Shown here: positions 1-8,100 of the stretch, piece after piece
Layout: each line of letters begins with the position of its first letter
How positions within the stretch are numbered: the first letter of the stretch is position 1
Source: Candidatus Poseidoniales archaeon
GTDB lineage: Archaea > Thermoplasmatota > Poseidoniia > Poseidoniales > Poseidoniaceae
Direction: 5' to 3'
DNA length: 8,503 nt
Assembly (NCBI GenBank): GCA_012270265.1
Contig: JAAXIR010000064.1
Location: forward strand, 1-8,503
Program-made: the position numbers and the translations under genes
The notes under the pieces: generated by a model
What the model saw: the letters and a program-made list of their open reading frames with translations, nothing else
Told to the model about the DNA's origin: nothing
Database searches by the model: none

Positions 1-60
1 TTGAACTGGGGTCTGACGGCCCCCAGCCGCCAAGTATAGGCCAAGCTAACCCACAGGCCC
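1..60 (-). tRNA. tRNA-Pro, anticodon GGG (3' end cut off by window edge)
   Basis: Read on the minus strand from 60 down to 1, the bases fold as the first part of a tRNA. The 5' acceptor strand is GGGCCTG (60-54), followed by T8 and G9 and a D arm with the usual AG...GG loop bases. The anticodon stem GGCGG/CCGTC encloses the seven-base loop CTGGGGG, with T33, anticodon GGG and G37, which fits proline (codons CCC/CCU). A four-base variable region and the T arm beginning CCCAGTTCAA follow. The window ends there, so the acceptor 3' strand, which should read close to CAGGCCC, cannot be checked. The D stem is weak: a G-T wobble, two Watson-Crick pairs and a T-T opposition at 13-22. No intron is visible. 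The gene starts 10 bases after the rpoN stop codon, so it is probably transcribed with the operon and released by tRNA processing. Confidence 0.87.
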
Positions 61-70
61 GTGAATCTCC

Positions 71-274
71 TCACTTGTGCTGAGCGCTGAACGGGACAAT
101 CTCTTCGATCAAATCGATGTGTCCAACGTACATGCGTCGACAACAGTATCGCTCGAGGCCAACATCGTCAAGTGCTTGATCGAGGCTGGTTCCTTCAGCA
201 ATCTTGTTGTTGAACTCATCCCACTTGTGAGCAATAACGGTACCACAACTAAAACAACGGATTGGAATAATCAT
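71..274 (-). CDS. rpoN: DNA-directed RNA polymerase subunit N (Rpb10 homologue)
   Basis: This 67-residue protein is a small zinc-binding assembly subunit of archaeal RNA polymerase, equivalent to eukaryotic Rpb10; in the family it joins the D/L/P platform. It begins MIIPIRCFSCG. It carries the family's atypical zinc site: C7 and C10 (CxxC) and the adjacent pair C44-C45 within RYCCRRM. The central AHKWDEF segment and the closing HIDLIE segment are also typical, and the length is normal. The ATG at 274 is preceded by GAGGTGA (282-288), seven bases upstream and overlapping the S9 stop codon, which argues for coupled translation with S9. The gap to S9 is 12 bases. A tRNA-Pro follows 10 bases after the stop. 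This is the archaeal polymerase subunit and is unrelated to bacterial sigma-54, which shares the symbol. Confidence 0.97.
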   Translation of the reverse strand: MIIPIRCFSCGTVIAHKWDEFNNKIAEGTSLDQALDDVGLERYCCRRMYVGHIDLIEEIVPFSAQHK

Positions 275-281
275 CTCTTGT

Positions 282-288
282 TCACCTC
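282..288 (-). promoter_or_regulatory. Shine-Dalgarno site of rpoN, overlapping the S9 stop
   Basis: The minus strand reads GAGGTGA, complementary to the archaeal 16S 3' end, seven bases before the rpoN ATG. The S9 TGA (287-289) shares its last two bases with this site, so a ribosome finishing S9 would stop on it. Confidence 0.75.
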
Positions 289-718
289 ATCGATACGACT
301 TTTGCTTCTTGCGACGAGCGCCACGACCAAGTTGGTGCTTTGGTTCCTTACGACGTGGATCGTTGACCAAGAGGCTTCGATCAAATCGTAGGAACTCATC
401 TCGAAGTTCTTCATCAATTCCTTCTGCTCCACCGTTGTAGTGGACAAGTCCACGCGCAATTGCGGTTCGAATGGCATCGGTTTGACCCATAATACCGCCA
501 CCGGTTGTTGTCAAGTTGATATCAACCTTGGACAATCGGTTCATGGCATCAGCAATGACGAGTGGTTCCATAGCCTTGCGTCGTGCAAGAGCAGGTTGGA
601 GAATTTCGATTGGCTCGCTGTTCACACGAACACGGCCCTTTCCAGCTTTGACAGATGCTCGTGCAATGGCTGTCTTGCGCTTTCCTGAACTCTCAACGGA
701 TTTCTTCTTTCGTGCCAT
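287..718 (-). CDS. rps9: 30S ribosomal protein S9 (uS9)
   Basis: This 143-residue small-subunit ribosomal protein has a C-terminal tail that in the family reaches toward the P-site tRNA. The sequence shows the usual GKRKTAIARA start after a short Lys-rich leader, a GGG-I-GQ segment (TTTGGGIMGQTDAIRTAIARG), and a strongly basic end finishing KKQKSYR, the hallmark of S9. Two ATG codons stand side by side at 721 and 718. I prefer 718 because GGAGGTGA (725-732) then sits six bases upstream, close to the spacings for L13 and rpoN; from 721 it would be only three. Starting at 721 adds one Met and creates an ATGA overlap with the L13 stop. Either way S9 overlaps the L13 stop codon and is probably translationally coupled to it. 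L13 followed by S9 is a conserved pair across life. Confidence 0.96.
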   Translation of the reverse strand: MARKKKSVESSGKRKTAIARASVKAGKGRVRVNSEPIEILQPALARRKAMEPLVIADAMNRLSKVDINLTTTGGGIMGQTDAIRTAIARGLVHYNGGAEGIDEELRDEFLRFDRSLLVNDPRRKEPKHQLGRGARRKKQKSYR

Positions 719-1206
719 CATTGTTCACCTCCAGTCCATCGGTGCGCAGGTGCACCTAGGCTTGCACTGATGTCGCCCAAACTGACGAAACTCTCTGGCA
801 AGGATTTGCGGATTTTGCTTGAATCGCCTTCGACGTGACCTTCTGGTAGATCAGAGGCGAGGTGTGAAGGGCAGCCGATCTCAACACGAAGGTTGCGAAG
901 TGCACGGCGGCCACTGCTCTTTCGTTGGTATGGAAGCATACCACGAACGGTGCGCTTGAGAATCATGTCTGGCATACGTGGGAAGTAAGGCCCCTTGCGT
1001 GCGTGATTCAGTGCGTACTTGTCGTGATAGTTCTGTAGAACAGAGCGTGAACTTCCTGAAACGATGGCTTTCTCTGCATTGATGATGACAACCTTGTCAT
1101 CACGATCAGAGCGTGCAGCCTTGAGGAGCATGTCTGCTACTGTGGATGCGAGGCGTCCTAGGACGAGGCCATCCGCGTCAAAAACGTAGGTTGTTGCTTC
1201 ATCCAA
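718..1206 (-). CDS. rpl13: 50S ribosomal protein L13 (uL13)
   Basis: This 162-residue large-subunit ribosomal protein shows the family's opening DADGLVLGRLAS motif (about residues 10-21), the VVIINAEKAIVSG segment, and the archaeal central block with HARKGPYFPRMPDMILK, RGMLPY and GRRALRNLRV. The C-terminal part ends with a segment resembling the archaeal VSLGEIS-LGA tail (here VSLGDISASLGA) plus nine further residues, so it is slightly longer than I expect for archaeal L13. The start is TTG at 1206: no ATG or GTG lies in frame nearby. GGGGTGAT (1212-1219) is five bases upstream, inside the last codons of L18e. The gene overlaps the L18e stop by eight bases, and its own TGA overlaps the S9 start. 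Translation as one coupled unit with L18e and S9 is likely. Confidence 0.95.
   Translation of the reverse strand: MDEATTYVFDADGLVLGRLASTVADMLLKAARSDRDDKVVIINAEKAIVSGSSRSVLQNYHDKYALNHARKGPYFPRMPDMILKRTVRGMLPYQRKSSGRRALRNLRVEIGCPSHLASDLPEGHVEGDSSKIRKSLPESFVSLGDISASLGAPAHRWTGGEQ
725..732 (-). promoter_or_regulatory. Shine-Dalgarno site of S9 inside the L13 C-terminus
   Basis: The minus strand reads GGAGGTGA, a full eight-base match to the expected archaeal anti-Shine-Dalgarno. It encodes part of the last L13 residues (TGGEQ). It lies three bases before the ATG at 721 and six before the ATG at 718; the six-base spacing favours 718. Confidence 0.75.
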
Positions 1207-1564
1207 GAATAATCACCCCGTTTCCGTTTGGATTTTCGTTCATCAATTCACCATAGGTAAGAACGCGTCCACCTGCGGCTTCAATCTTGGCTCGTGCACT
1301 GGAACTGACACTGTAGGCGGCGATGGTGCGGTTCCCTGTGACTTCACCAGATCCTAGCAACTTACCAGGTACGAGAATGGTCGCACCTTCTGGAGCGTAA
1401 CGAGTTACGCGGCTTAGGTTTGGTTGGGCCCAGTTTTTGCGGCTCTTGGAGAGGCGCTTAGCAACATCTCGCCATAGTGCAGCACCTGTGTCACGAGACT
1501 GGGCTTTCAGTTGGTCGATTAGACCGACCAAATCGGCATTTGTCTTTCGTGTTGGCTTGCTCAT
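1199..1564 (-). CDS. rpl18e: 50S ribosomal protein L18e (eL18)
   Basis: This 121-residue large-subunit ribosomal protein is found in archaea and eukaryotes but not bacteria, and it leads the conserved L18e-L13-S9-rpoN cluster. It shows a short basic N-terminus (MSKPTRKTN), the DVAKRLSKSRK helix, the NLSR...VPGKLLGSGE stretch, and the signature C-terminal half with SSSARAKIEAAGG and a Gly/Asn-rich end (NPNGNGVIILG). An upstream extension to 1669 is open but would overlap the preceding gene and adds a non-family leader. The ATG at 1564 gives the usual length and has a partial Shine-Dalgarno, GAGGGAG (1569-1575), just before it. Its final codons contain the L13 ribosome-binding site. A 76-base gap separates it from the upstream unknown gene; I see no convincing TATA box there, so co-transcription is possible. 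Confidence 0.96.
   Translation of the reverse strand: MSKPTRKTNADLVGLIDQLKAQSRDTGAALWRDVAKRLSKSRKNWAQPNLSRVTRYAPEGATILVPGKLLGSGEVTGNRTIAAYSVSSSARAKIEAAGGRVLTYGELMNENPNGNGVIILG
1212..1219 (-). promoter_or_regulatory. Shine-Dalgarno site supporting the TTG start of L13
   Basis: GGGGTGAT on the minus strand lies five bases before the TTG at 1206. It sits within the codons for the last residues of L18e (GVIILG). It is the main reason for accepting the non-ATG start. Confidence 0.65.
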
Positions 1565-1568
1565 ATGA

Positions 1569-1575
1569 CTCCCTC
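1569..1575 (-). promoter_or_regulatory. Weak Shine-Dalgarno site of L18e
   Basis: GAGGGAG on the minus strand ends four bases before the ATG at 1564. It is a partial match compared with the strong sites of L13, S9 and rpoN, but it helps choose 1564 over the open upstream frame. Confidence 0.45.
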
Positions 1576-1640
1576 GATGCTTTGAGGCAGTCTCGCGACC
1601 AACCAACCCGTTATGAAGGCACCGACGCGAATGCAGGACT

Positions 1641-2102
1641 TCAATCGAAGAGAATCTCGCCCTTTGCATCGAGCAATTCCACAGTTAAGCCAGCAGCTCG
1701 GCCTTGGATGATGATCTCATCATGGAGTGTATCCGAGAAATCGTCAAGGGCTCCGAGTGCTGTAATTCCTGCCACATCGGTCAACTGATCAATCAGATGG
1801 TTGAGAACACATGAAACGCCGTACGCCTGACCTGCTCGGAAGGCATGGTCAACACCTCCGACTTCTGGGTCTTCCGCCTTCATTCGCAACATGACTTGCT
1901 GCGAATAAGCAACGAGAGCTCCATAGAGTGCTTCAATCACTTGAGCGGCCTCAAGGTCACCGAGCAACATCTGCGTCTGAGCGAGAGCGGAACGTACGGC
2001 ATCGCCGTAGATTTTGTGCGCTTCAATCGTGTTGTTCGTTTCAACTTGCATGGCTTGGTCGATGAGTAACTTCCAGTCTTCCATGGCTATGCGAGAGCGC
2101 AT
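1641..2102 (-). CDS. Unrecognised small, acidic, probably all-helical protein
   Basis: I do not recognise this family. The frame gives 153 residues from the ATG at 2102, or 147 from the ATG at 2084 (MEDWKLL), which looks the more natural N-terminus. Neither has a well-spaced Shine-Dalgarno: AGGGCAGG directly abuts the first and is 18 bases from the second. The composition is rich in Ala, Leu, Gln, Asp and Glu, with long amphipathic stretches such as the AQVIEALYGALVAYSQQV and VSCVLNHLIDQL regions, suggesting a helical bundle. There is no signal peptide, membrane helix or obvious catalytic motif; the only Cys is in the GVSCVL segment. It lies 52 bases after the giant surface-protein gene and 76 bases before L18e, all on one strand. 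A coding role is supported by the long open frame and protein-like composition. Any link to ribosomes or to the surface protein would be a guess. Confidence 0.72.
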   Translation of the reverse strand: MRSRIAMEDWKLLIDQAMQVETNNTIEAHKIYGDAVRSALAQTQMLLGDLEAAQVIEALYGALVAYSQQVMLRMKAEDPEVGGVDHAFRAGQAYGVSCVLNHLIDQLTDVAGITALGALDDFSDTLHDEIIIQGRAAGLTVELLDAKGEILFD

Positions 2103-2111
2103 CCTGCCCTT

Positions 2112-2135
2112 GAAGGTTGGCCCGAACCAACTTTC
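2112..2135 (-). other. Imperfect hairpin in the gap after the giant gene
   Basis: The minus strand can pair GAA-A-GTTGG with CCAAC-C-TTC around a six-base TTCGGG loop: eight pairs with one A/C mismatch. It ends about 10 bases before the ATG at 2102. No T-run follows, so it is not a standard terminator. It might affect mRNA processing or initiation of the downstream gene, or be chance. Confidence 0.3.
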
Positions 2136-2143
2136 AGTGCAAC

Positions 2144-2170
2144 AGATTCAACAATCAAATCTTGAAATCT
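2144..2170 (-). terminator. Possible weak transcript-end hairpin over the giant-gene stop codon
   Basis: The minus strand reads AGATTTCAA, a ten-base T-rich loop, then TTGAATCT: eight pairs with one bulged T. It spans the stop codon at 2155-2157. The loop and following bases are T-rich but contain no run of five or more T as expected for an archaeal terminator, so this is tentative. Confidence 0.22.
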
Positions 2171-5100
2171 GTGGATTCGCCTTCAACAATTCCAGCTTGT
2201 CGAACTGAACCGTCTGCAGCGACGAATTCACCAGCCTTGGTTTGCTTGTCGTAAAGGCCGGTTGCTTCGTAGCGCTTGACCTGTCCTTCCTCACCCAATG
2301 CACTGGTGATGGAGGACGTGATCGCTCCAAGCGTTGAAATGGCTTGGTCACGCTGCATAACACCAATGTTGTGATCGGAATAGCGAGCTTCTTCGAAGAT
2401 GGTCAAGAACGCATCGAGTTGTTGAGGAGGAACCATGTTGAACGCTGCACGGACCGCTGCTTCGAACTCACGAGTGGTTTCGTAAACCTTCTTCATGAAG
2501 CCGTACTTGCGGAAGTGACGTACAAGGTTCTTGTAACAATCAAAGATGATCTTGATGTATTCGTTGCTTGCTTCAAGCTGCATCATCGTATCTGTGAGAA
2601 TACCTCTGAGCGATTGGACTTGACGTCGGCTCATGACACGGCGATAATACAGTGCACCCGCAACGAGTAATGCCATCAGAACAATACTGAATGCCATGGC
2701 GTTTTCTGGGCTGAAGAAGCCCTTCGCCTCAACTTCTGTAGCAGCCTTGTAATCAACAGCGAACGTAATGTTGTTCTGAGATGCTTGGAAGTTTTGACTG
2801 CCTGCATAGACAGCAATGACTTGCCATTCACCAGTACACTCAACACCGTCACAGGAGCGTCCATCGAACGACCATTCGAAACGAGCTATTCCTTGCTCAT
2901 TGGTGACGGTCTTGTTTGTCGCAGCCGACATGGTGACCCAAGCACCAGTCTCGTTACGGTATTGTCGGATGAATTGGATTTCCTCATTCTCAATCGCAAT
3001 GTCGAGTCGGTCACGTAGGAGTGCGACCTCACCGATAACGAGTGTTCCTTCAGGAATTCCTGCTTCTCCACCGTAGTACCAGTTGGTCTCGACTTGCAAA
3101 TCAACACGTGATCGGACAAGAACTTCCATTTCGACCTCCGATCCATTCAGAACGTTCTCGACGTCTTTGTCACATCCACCAGGGACGTTGAAGTCCGGCT
3201 CAAAGGCAACCTTCAGTGTTCGGAAACCTTCCTTCTTTCCACCAGTGAGTTCAACACCACGTAGCGATGGGTTCTGAAGCGGGTCGCCACTGAACCACTC
3301 AACGGTACCGTCAAGATCGTTGGTTCGAATGGTTGCAATTGGACGGATGTTTTCTTCTGGATCAAGGTAGATGTTGAGACACTTACCGCCAACTGCTTGT
3401 CCGTTGCTCTGTGTCAACAATGCATCGATGTGGAAGGATTCCTTCAGGTAGAGTACTGGATATGGAATACCTTCGATACTGTACGTATCAACACTCGACT
3501 TGAACGGTCCAACCTCAGTGATCGAAAGCGATGAGTTCGAAAACACATCGAATTCGGTCTGGATGGTCTTGTTGTCATAACGGAATGCATCGTTGTTGTC
3601 ATAAGACGAGTACGAAACAGTGACCTTGGTCTTTCCAGCAAGAACGTCAGAGAGTGGACAAACGATGGAGTAGTTTCCATTCGAATCAGTCACTGCAGCA
3701 TTACAGTTGACTGGCCCGCTCTGGCCATTGACCATCTCGTAACTGACACGGATGGTTCGTCCCACGAGAACTTCCCCAAGTTCGTCGGTCAATTGTCCTG
3801 TGACAACCATTGGCTTTGGAACAACCAATCCAGTTACTGGATCGACTTCACTCGTGTAAACAACTTGGTCATCGACCGACAACGAAGTTCGACCAATGAG
3901 TGAGAAGCCGTTCGCATTGTAGGTCATGACCGTGCGGTAGTGGTTGTTTCCTGGTACGTTTGCACATGGATCCCATTGTCCTTGCAGACCGAGGTAGCTC
4001 GCATCAAGCGGTGCACAACCTTCGTTTGGCAACGATTCCTCAAATCGAAGAACGACGTTGACCGGGCCGAATCCATCAGGCAAGAAGGACTCTGGGTCTT
4101 CTCGCAACTTGGTCGGCGAAAGTGGACTGATATCAGCCTTCAAACAGCCAACGGATTCGAGACGGTCGAGGTTACCATCTTGGTTCAGGTCACGGTCTGC
4201 AAACCCGTCATCGTTGCCGTCATAGTAGCACAGATGAGAGTTGTCCGGTTGCGTCTCTGGTAGCGAAATAACACCAGCAGATGGGGCCAACGTAGCGACG
4301 ACCTGTCGGTGTTGGACGTTATCGAAGTCTGTTCCTTCGAAGATAACATCAACCAATCCTCCGTTTGGAGCGCTTTCTCCGTCAAGGTCGCGACCTCCAG
4401 AATCGAATTCGAGCGTCTTGTTGTCGTCTTTCACTTGGGCAGTGAAGTCCCACAAGTCACCTGATTGACGACGGTTTCCGTCGGTTGAAACGACCGAGAG
4501 GTAAGTTCGAGAAACAACCCATACATCTTGCACAGCATTGCTTGGTTTGAGAAGTGGTGTACCCTCATAATCAAACGTGAGCGAGAAGAGGCCTAGATCG
4601 TCTTCTGCTGTAATGTTGAATGGCATTTCAAAGAATCCGTTCGTATCGGTGTAGCTTGTCTCTGTTCGTCCATCGAACGACCATGTGTAGTTCACAGGCG
4701 CTTCACGAACTGGTTGCAAAGAGTTGTCAACAAGTCGTGCTTGAATCGATGTGTTTGTGTTTCGGTACAAGCGAGCAATCGAGGTCAACTCAAATGAAGT
4801 TGTTCCGACAACGGTGACGTTGATGTACGCACCAGTTGTTGCAAGTGCTGACGAGTTTCCTGTGAAGTAGTATCCCGAGTTGGTAAAGTCGATTCGCATT
4901 CCGTACGTTCCAGATGAATACTGACTTTCCCACGTGAAGTTGTAATCGTACTCAGCTTCAACACCGCCCTTAGTAAGGCACTCTGTTTCATCGTCGATGC
5001 TTTGCATTGGAATTCTGTTTCCTTGAGCATCCATACAGTTCGGCTTCTGTGTAAATTGGGTTTCTCCACCACTGCTAAAGACACCGTTCCTGTCTTTGTC

Positions 5101-8100
5101 AAGTTGGACAGCAACAGGTTCAATCGTCCATGGAACAAGTGTACGGTTGGTGACGCTTCCAGCCAATTCAAGCGAGGTGCCTGTGTCCATTTCTGGGACA
5201 ATTTCACAGCGAACTGGGCTGTCTGGATCGGTTGGGTCGATTTGGCCACATGGTGGCAAATCGCCGTCGCCGCCGTTTACGAGTTTGATGAACCAATGCG
5301 TTGCATTTACATCAACGAAATCGATGATGTTGACCGCTTCTCCAGTCAGAGATGCATCGTTTCCGTCCCAAAGCATGCTGTATGCCTTGTAAGCCGAGAC
5401 GTCATTGTAGTTCAGTCCGGCAGCAGTCAAAGCAGGGCCGTGGTAAACGTAGCGCCAGTTACCGAAGGTTCCGTCTCCGTTGTTGATGGTTGAATCAAAG
5501 AACGTGATTGGATGAACTCCTTCAAAGGTCATAATTCCATCAATGTTCATTCGGTGCATGACGCGCATCGAACGAGCATTGTCGAATTCATCGCCGTGCA
5601 AGAATGGGAACGGATACTCTGTTGCAAGCTCAGGTTGTACTTGACCGATGTAACTGTAATCTCCTTTCGGAAGGCTGGTGTTTACTCGGACGTACTGTGT
5701 TGACAGGCCTTGTGCGTCCTGTACAATGTCGTGCATCTTCGTGTTGTTGTTCCAAATGATCTCTTCAAGACCGCCGGGTGCTTTTCCTGGTCCGTTGTCC
5801 ATTGTTGAGTTGAACTGAACTTGTTTCCATACACCGTTCGCTCCACCTGTTTGTTCAAACGAAACAGAAGTCAGACCGAACGAGTTTGCACGGTATCCGT
5901 TGCCGTCAAAGTTGGTGAAGTTGGTTGGGTGCGTTAGGTTACCGAATAATCCACCATAGAACGAGAACGTTACTGGAGCATACGGAATCGGGTTTGAATA
6001 AATCCCACGTTCGTAATCTGCAGAGTAGTAGGAATAAAATTCCAACCACAACTGTTGTTCATCGCTTCGGAAGTAATCCCAATTGTTGCTGCTCGGGTCA
6101 ATGGTCATGTTTGCCTCAACGCCGACCAAATAGTCCGAGGAGGTTGCACCATTGAAGGCAAACATCTCGGTTACAACCGCATAAACCTTGTACGTCGTGT
6201 TGTCTCCAACAATGATGTCTTCAGGATAGAGGAACTGACCAACAGAGAACTGTCCATTTTGGTCGGATAGAATGTTGGTTGTTTCAATGGCTGTTGTACC
6301 GTTGTTGGCCCATTCAATGTGAATTTGAACAGGGAGGCCGCTCGCATTCTCACGAACGCCTGAAATCGGATTGATCCACTCGACAACACCACTGAAAATG
6401 GCAGGACTTCGTGCATCGAGCCACAAATTGCCCGGTATATCGAGTGTAATGAATGTCAACGCTTTGTCGTCTTCATCAAGAACACAATCGTTGTCGTGAT
6501 CCCAATCTGAGGAAAGGGCGCCTTGGTAACAAGGGTCGGAAGTAAAGCCTTCTTCGAGCACATCGTAATCGAGATCATCTCGAGTGTCGTTGTCGTCATC
6601 GGTATCGTTGACGTCAGGTCCAGTCGTCAGGTCGTTCGGGTTTGCAAGCGCTTCACCGTTGCCGTAATCGTCGTGATCCCAAGGATTTGTGGAGTTGCGG
6701 TTGAATCGTTCTGGCCAGAGCATGACTTCGTCGATATCATGCATTCCATCTTGGTCATCATCCTCGTCAATGTCATCACGGGTACCGTCGTTATCGTGAT
6801 CGAATGGTGCCACGAAATCGTATGGTAGAGCGCCAAGTTCGACGGTGTTGGAAATGCCGTCTCCGTCCCAATCATCGTCTGCCCAGTTGACGATTCCATC
6901 GTTGTCGTGGTCCCAAGTGGATTGTTCTTCACCCCAGAAACAACCAGGGAGCTTCTCTTGGTCACCATCAAGGATACCGTTGTTGTCATCGTCCGGATCT
7001 TCACCGTCAGGGACGCCGTCGTTGTCGTTGTCGACGTCGTACACACGCGGTTGTTGCAAACCAAGCGTCATGACACCTCGATCCCAAACAGCTTGGTAGA
7101 AACCGTCTCCGTCTGCGTCAGCATCGTTTCCGTCGTCGTCGTTGTCGACACAATTGCTTCCAGAGAAGAAATTGCCATTGTTCTGGCCCGTATCGTCATC
7201 CAAGTCGTCGTTTGTATCGACTTCGAAATAGTCCCAAAGACCGTCGTTGTCGTCATCGACGTCAAACCAATCAAAGATGGAATCGTAGTCGTCATCGAGG
7301 TCGATGGTGTCGTTGAAGAAGTCACCATCGGTGTCACCATCGACATCGTTCTTGTCGAGATCGGCTCCCAGTTCATCGGGGAAGTCCGCTTCCGGTCCGT
7401 TGTCAGAATTCCATTGCCAGATACCTGTTGTTAGTCCAATCCATGTGACGAATGCATCGCGATTGTTCTGCATTTGTGTGAATGAAACGGCTGAGTCGAT
7501 GACGCCATCGCCACCGAAGTCGTAATGCCAACAACCGCCCTGAGCACCAGGTGTACAGGACCAGTTTCCGGATTGTCCACCTGCTGTTGCACCCTGATCA
7601 ATCACAGCGTCAGGACGAGTTGAATACGGCAGACCAAATTGTGCAGTAACGCCGTTGAGTGGCATTTGGTATGCGATGGCATAGGAATAACCGCAGACAA
7701 ATCCTTGTCCAAGGTTTCCGACAGTGTGGCCGCAAACGCTCATGTTGAATGTACCGCCCATCTTCACGTCGTTGACGTCCATGATACCGTCGTTTCCTTC
7801 GTCTTGGTCCCACCAGTCTGGCATGCCATCGGCATCTTGGTCGATGTCCAATCCGTTGACGAGTGAATCGCCATCGCTGTCAATGTCCCACTCGTTACCA
7901 CCGTTGTACGATGACCAGCGAGCGAAAAGGAACCAGTAGAATTCTGGAACGTTTCCTGGAGTTGGCGGGTTGGTTGTACCGTCGTATCCGTTGTAATCGA
8001 TCATCATGTCTGCAAATGGGTTGTGCCAGAAGACCATGGCCCAGTAGGAATCGAGGTTGTTGGTGTAGTCCTGGTTGTCGATGCTACCATCGAGAGCACC

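Noticed and set aside
77..391. Plus-strand frame over rpoN and S9
   Set aside because: It is antisense to two firmly identified genes and shows no family features.
1611..1617. TTCATAA on the minus strand as a TATA box for L18e
   Set aside because: It is about 47 bases before the ATG, which is plausible, but it is short, not canonical, and has no recognisable BRE. I cannot tell it from chance.
1565..1669. N-terminal extension of L18e to 1669
   Set aside because: The extra 35 residues overlap the upstream gene, do not resemble L18e, and the ATG at 1564 gives the family's normal length with a partial ribosome-binding site.
4785..5249. Minus-strand frame of 154 residues within the giant gene
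   Set aside because: Alternative-frame shadow, Thr/Ser/Gln-rich, with no start signal.
5002..5493. Plus-strand frame of 163 residues opposite the beta-rich region
   Set aside because: No recognisable features or ribosome-binding site, and it lies wholly within the well-supported giant gene on the other strand.
6523..6828. Another Val/Ile-rich plus-strand frame
   Set aside because: Same cause: antisense shadow of the DxDxDG coding region, with no binding site or family resemblance.
6627..7064. Minus-strand frame rich in Thr and Met
   Set aside because: Out-of-frame reading of the Asp repeat codons (ACG and ATG from GACGATG-type runs); low-complexity composition.
6907..7434. Plus-strand open frame rich in Val and Ile that looks like a membrane protein
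   Set aside because: It is the complement of the Asp-rich repeats: GAC and GAT codons read as GTC and ATC on the other strand. The repeat frame on the minus strand is clearly the real gene.
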